A stretch of DNA of 64,000 bases from Bacillota bacterium (GTDB lineage: Bacteria > Bacillota > Desulfotomaculia > Desulfotomaculales > Desulforudaceae). The notes under the pieces are model-generated. The model was not told the DNA's origin. It ran no database searches and saw only the letters and a program-made list of their open reading frames with translations. Below, piece after piece: positions 61,129 to 64,000 of the stretch (the first letter of the stretch is position 1; each line of letters begins with the position of its first letter). The stretch spans positions 124,001-188,000 of the forward strand of contig JBFLXL010000001.1 of assembly GCA_040757205.1 (NCBI GenBank). Reading direction: 5' to 3'. The translations under genes and the position numbers were made by a program.

Positions 61129-62061
61129 ATGCAGCCGCTGGTGGGTTTGAGAATTGGTGTGCTGGGCGGCGACGGGCGGGGAGTCTACATTGTTCAGGAA
61201 TTCGCGGCCATGGGCGCCCGGGTGAGGGCTTATGGCCTCCCCGTTTTGGAAAACGCGCCGGAGGTTTTGGCCTGCAACGATCCGAATGAGATCCTGGTGG
61301 ACATCGATGTGCTTGTCGTGCCCTTGCCCGGTCTGGACCGGGATGGTCGCCTGCACACCGTAACGGGGGAAGCGCCGGTCATAACCAGGGAGATGCTTGA
61401 GAACGTCGGTGCCCAAGTACCGATCTTCGCGGTTTTGGCCAAGGAGTACCTGACCCGGTTGGCGGCGGAGTTGGGGCTCCGGATGATCGAGTTGGTTGAG
61501 TTTCAGGAATTCGCCATCCTGAACTCGATCCCCTCCGCCGAGGGAGCCGTCCAACTGGCCATGGAGAAGACGCCGTTTACGATTCACGGTTCTCAGGTGG
61601 TGGTTTTGGGCTTCGGCAACCTGGGAATGACGCTGGCCAGAACGGTGAACGCCCTCGGCGCGAAGACCACGGTGATGGCCCGCAATCCGGCGGCCTTGGC
61701 CAGGGCCTGCGAAATGGGTTTGGCCACGGTGGTCCCGGAACGGCTGGCCGACCAACTCGCTCTGGCGGACCTCATTTTCAATACGGTTCCGGCTCCGATC
61801 CTTGACAAGAAGCTTTTAAAGGCCGTCAACCCGGAGGCCTGCATCATCGACCTGGCTTCGGCGCCGGGCGGAACCGACTTCACCGCGGCCCGCGCGTTGG
61901 GTTTGAACGCCTGCCTGGCGCCGAACCTGCCCGGCAAAGTCGCGCCCGCCTCAGCCGGCCGGATTATCGCCCGGACTATCCAGCGGTTGCTGCACGGCAC
62001 CATCCTCCAAGGGACTTCTGTACATAGGGGGGTGCTGGCTGATGCAGCTCAAGGGAGTTAA
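61129..62061 (+). CDS. dpaA: Dipicolinate synthase subunit A (SpoVFA)
   Basis: 310 residues. N-terminal Rossmann-like part (GLRIGVLGGDGRGVYIVQEFAAMGARVRAYG) and a central NAD(P)-binding motif VVVLGFGNLGMTLARTVNALG near residue 160; DLASAPGGTDFTAARALGLNA near 245 is typical of SpoVFA. With DpaB it oxidises (dihydro)dipicolinate to the spore-core chelator DPA in the mother cell. ATG 61129 follows GGGGAGG. It overlaps dpaB by 20 nt. Confidence 0.96.
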   Translation: MQPLVGLRIGVLGGDGRGVYIVQEFAAMGARVRAYGLPVLENAPEVLACNDPNEILVDIDVLVVPLPGLDRDGRLHTVTGEAPVITREMLENVGAQVPIFAVLAKEYLTRLAAELGLRMIELVEFQEFAILNSIPSAEGAVQLAMEKTPFTIHGSQVVVLGFGNLGMTLARTVNALGAKTTVMARNPAALARACEMGLATVVPERLADQLALADLIFNTVPAPILDKKLLKAVNPEACIIDLASAPGGTDFTAARALGLNACLAPNLPGKVAPASAGRIIARTIQRLLHGTILQGTSVHRGVLADAAQGS

Positions 62062-62629
62062 GATCGGCTTCGCGCTTACCGCGTCGTTTTGCACCCTGGA
62101 ACCGGTGGTGCGGCAAATCGAACAATTCGTCAAGGAAGGGGCCGAGATCTACCCGATCATGTCCCGGGAAACCGCCACCACTGATACGCGGTACGGGGCC
62201 GCTAAACAGTGGATGGGCAGGCTGAGCCTGGTCACTGGGAAGAAGGTGTTCACCAACATCGTCGAGGTTGAACCGATCGGTCCCCAGAAGCTGTTTGACG
62301 TGGTCGTGCTTGCTCCGTGCACGGGCAACTCGGTGGCGAAACTCGCCAACGGGATTACGGACGGGCCGGTGTTGATGGCGGCCAAAGCCCAGCTGCGGAA
62401 CATGCGTCCGGTGGTCGTCGCCATTTCCACCAATGACGGGCTGGGCTTGAACGCGCGGAACATCGGGACGCTGTTGAACACGCGGAATGTATATATGGTG
62501 CCCTTCGGGCAGGACAGCCCGCAGCACAAGCCGAACTCGCTGATCGCGAAGATGGACCTGCTTGGGGCGACCATCATTGAGGCGCTTCAAGGGCGTCAGT
62601 TGCAGCCGATCATCGTCACCTTCGGCTAG
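62042..62629 (+). CDS. dpaB: Dipicolinate synthase subunit B (SpoVFB)
   Basis: 195-residue flavoprotein of the DFP/HFCD fold: MQLKGVKIGFALTASFCTLE at the N-terminus, VVLAPCTGNSVAKLANGITDGPVLMAAKAQLR near residue 95, the flavodoxin-like signature of the family. Partner of DpaA. Its final codons and stop lie in copy 1 of a 37-bp direct repeat shared with the asd leader. Confidence 0.96.
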   Translation: MQLKGVKIGFALTASFCTLEPVVRQIEQFVKEGAEIYPIMSRETATTDTRYGAAKQWMGRLSLVTGKKVFTNIVEVEPIGPQKLFDVVVLAPCTGNSVAKLANGITDGPVLMAAKAQLRNMRPVVVAISTNDGLGLNARNIGTLLNTRNVYMVPFGQDSPQHKPNSLIAKMDLLGATIIEALQGRQLQPIIVTFG

Positions 62630-62707
62630 AAAAGATTGACAGGCCGCGTTCCAGGTACTCTAAGGCCAAAGTTGCAGCCGATCATCGTCACCTTCGGATG
62701 GAAAAGA
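62599..62707 (+). repeat. Repeat-insert-repeat unit: 37-bp direct repeat flanking 35 bp
   Basis: Copy 1 62599-62635 (end of dpaB) and copy 2 62671-62707 (asd leader) match at 35 of 37 positions, with the first 27 identical; they begin gttgcagccgatcatcgtca. The insert 62636-62670 is unrelated. The geometry is identical to the repeat at 59759. Confidence 0.92.
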
Positions 62708-62724
62708 ACAGGGGGTTTGTTTGT

Positions 62725-63735
62725 TTGGCGGGGTATAACGTTTGTGTGGTTGGAGCCACCGGTGCGGTGGGACAGGAAATCCTGAAAGTGCTGGCGTTGC
62801 GGCGGTTTGGGTTGCATAAGCTGCGGCTTTGCGCCACGTCGCGCTCCGCGGGGAAAAAGGTCGCTTTCGGCGGTGAGGAACTCACGGTCGAGGAGACCCG
62901 GGAATCGTCCTTTGAAGGGATGGACATCGCGCTTTTTGCCGGAGGGGCGGCCGGCGCCGAATACGCCGGGGCGGCCCGCAAGGCGGGCGCGGTGGTCATC
63001 GACAATTCGAGCGCCTTCAGGCTGGACCCCGCGGTGCCCCTGGTGGTCCCGGAGGTCAACCCCGAGGATGTCCGCTGGCACAACGGGATTATCGCCAATC
63101 CGAACTGCTCGACCATCATCATGGTCGTGCCTTTGAAGCCGCTGCACGACGCCGCCGGGATCCGGCGGGTGGTGGTCTCCACCTACCAGGCGGTATCCGG
63201 CGCCGGATCAGCCGCCGTTGACGAACTGGCCGCCCAGACCCGGGCGGTGCTGGATGGTCAAACCTACCCGCCCCGGGTTTTCGCGCACCGGATCGCGTTC
63301 AACCTGATCCCGCACATCGACGTCTTTCAGGACCTGGACTACACCAAAGAAGAGTGGAAGCTGGTCCGGGAGACCAGGAAAATCCTACACGCCCCGGACA
63401 TGCGGATCACCGCGACCACCGTCCGGGTGCCGGTGTTCCGTAGCCACTCGGAGTCGATCAACGTCGAGACCGAGCGTTTCGTGAGCGCCCGGGAGGTCAG
63501 GGAACTCTTGTCCCGCGCCCCCGGGGTGGTGGTGGTGGACGAGCCGGAGCAGAAACTGTACCCGATGCCTCTTGACGTGACCGAAAAGGACGAGGTGTTT
63601 GTCGGCCGCATTCGGCAGGACCCCACCGTGGACAACGGCATCAACATGTTTGTCGCCGCCGACCAGTTGCGCAAGGGCGCGGCCACGAACGCGGTCCAGA
63701 TCGCCGAACTGCTGGTCGAATACGGCCTGCTGTAA
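62725..63735 (+). CDS. asd: Aspartate-semialdehyde dehydrogenase
   Basis: 336 residues from TTG 62725, which has ACAGGGGG 8 nt upstream; ATG 62698 is in frame but lies inside repeat copy 2 and has no SD. NADP-binding VCVVGATGAVGQEILKVL, catalytic Cys in IIANPNCSTIIMVVPL near residue 130, and catalytic His in GVPVFRSHSESINVE-type segment. It produces aspartate semialdehyde for lysine, DAP and dipicolinate, and also the substrate proposed for the homocysteine operon at 28.4-30.8 kb. Confidence 0.95.
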   Translation: MAGYNVCVVGATGAVGQEILKVLALRRFGLHKLRLCATSRSAGKKVAFGGEELTVEETRESSFEGMDIALFAGGAAGAEYAGAARKAGAVVIDNSSAFRLDPAVPLVVPEVNPEDVRWHNGIIANPNCSTIIMVVPLKPLHDAAGIRRVVVSTYQAVSGAGSAAVDELAAQTRAVLDGQTYPPRVFAHRIAFNLIPHIDVFQDLDYTKEEWKLVRETRKILHAPDMRITATTVRVPVFRSHSESINVETERFVSAREVRELLSRAPGVVVVDEPEQKLYPMPLDVTEKDEVFVGRIRQDPTVDNGINMFVAADQLRKGAATNAVQIAELLVEYGLL

Positions 63736-63758
63736 AACTAATTTAGGAAGGTGAAAAC

Positions 63759-64000
63759 GTGACGGACTTCGGGCGGGTGCTCACGGCGATGGTTACGCCG
63801 TTTGACAAGAACCGGGAGCTGAACCTGCCGATGGCCAAAAAACTTGCCCGGCACCTGGTGGACACGGGTTCGGACGGGCTGGTGGTGTCCGGCACCACCG
63901 GGGAAGCGCCGACCCTCTCCAAAGCGGAAAAGCTGGAACTCTTCCGGACGGTGGTCGACGAGGTGGGGGGCCGTGCCGCCGTGGTGGCCGGCACCGGGAG
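63759..64000 (+). CDS. dapA: 4-hydroxy-tetrahydrodipicolinate synthase (3' truncated by window edge)
   Basis: 80 residues visible from GTG 63759 (AGGAAGGTG upstream). [37 protein letters not shown] followed by [19 protein letters not shown] is the DapA N-terminus with the TTGE motif. It condenses pyruvate with aspartate semialdehyde from Asd. The catalytic Lys lies beyond the window. Confidence 0.96.
   Translation, partial: MTDFGRVLTAMVTPFDKNRELNLPMAKKLARHLVDTGSDGLVVSGTTGEAPTLSKAEKLELFRTVVDEVGGRAAVVAGTG

Overview
The window is about 61-62% G+C and nearly fully coding, with most genes on the plus strand. It looks like the chromosome of a spore-forming, anaerobic, Gram-positive clostridial bacterium; the style is that of the high-GC Peptococcaceae / Desulfotomaculum / Desulforudis group, but the exact taxon is an inference. 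Support for this comes from sporulation genes (spoIVA, dpaA/dpaB, a LysM-SleB cortex hydrolase, ylxY, ymxH), the Firmicutes gene orders recJ-rel-dtd-hisS-aspS, alaS-ireB-ruvX-yrzB-mltG and rimP-nusA-ylxR-ylxQ-infB-rbfA-nrnA-truB-ribF-rpsO-pnp, a DnaD/DnaI-type helicase loading pair, strong Shine-Dalgarno sites and many GTG/TTG starts.

Layout. 0-7.8 kb: a Liv-type ABC importer (livG-H-M-J-F) flanked by two acyl/aryl-CoA ligases, suggesting uptake and CoA activation of a carboxylic or amino acid. 8.2-9.7 kb: dnaD and a dnaI/dnaC-like loader. 9.9-10.6 kb: cortex hydrolase. 10.7-13.8 kb: an ADP-forming acyl-CoA synthetase with a BioD-like/DRTGG partner. 14.1-15.6 kb: spoIVA behind a candidate sigma-E promoter. 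16.5-26.5 kb: recJ, rel, dtd, a metallo-hydrolase, a single-chain HicB-HicA-like protein, hisS and aspS, then a probable 6S RNA. 27-28.4 kb: cysteine desulfurase and a zinc-ribbon protein. 28.4-31.0 kb, minus strand: a three-gene sulfide-dependent homocysteine operon under a SAM-I riboswitch. 31.5-40.4 kb: alaS with an unusual insertion, ireB, a ferredoxin-fused aldo/keto reductase, ruvX, yrzB, a VanW protein, an orphan GTPase and mltG. 41-43.4 kb: a class B PBP, FmdB and thioredoxin. 43.6-55 kb: the translation/RNA-processing superoperon. 55.3-64 kb: ylxY, mlpA, dut, ymxH, a ClpP-fold protease, then dapB, dpaA, dpaB, asd and dapA, which supply lysine/DAP and spore dipicolinate.

Most genes are ordinary housekeeping; the unusual material lies between and at the ends of genes. 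The most striking pattern is a set of two-copy imperfect direct repeats (about 20-37 bp) whose copies start 66-74 bp apart and enclose about 31-45 bp of unrelated sequence, at the dtd, vanW, mltG, PBP2, ClpP-fold protease and dpaB/asd junctions. At two loci the geometry is exactly a 37-bp repeat plus a 35-bp insert. This is the footprint expected from off-target Cas1-Cas2 spacer integration, or from fill-in end joining with filler DNA; no cas gene lies in the window, so the mechanism is inference. Other features are a palindromic GGGGACWGTCCCC element family that has entered the reading frames of recJ and ylxY, a GAATCCAGAATTC-type repeat family, and a hairpin-rich gap after spoIVA. No rRNA, tRNA or full CRISPR array was seen.
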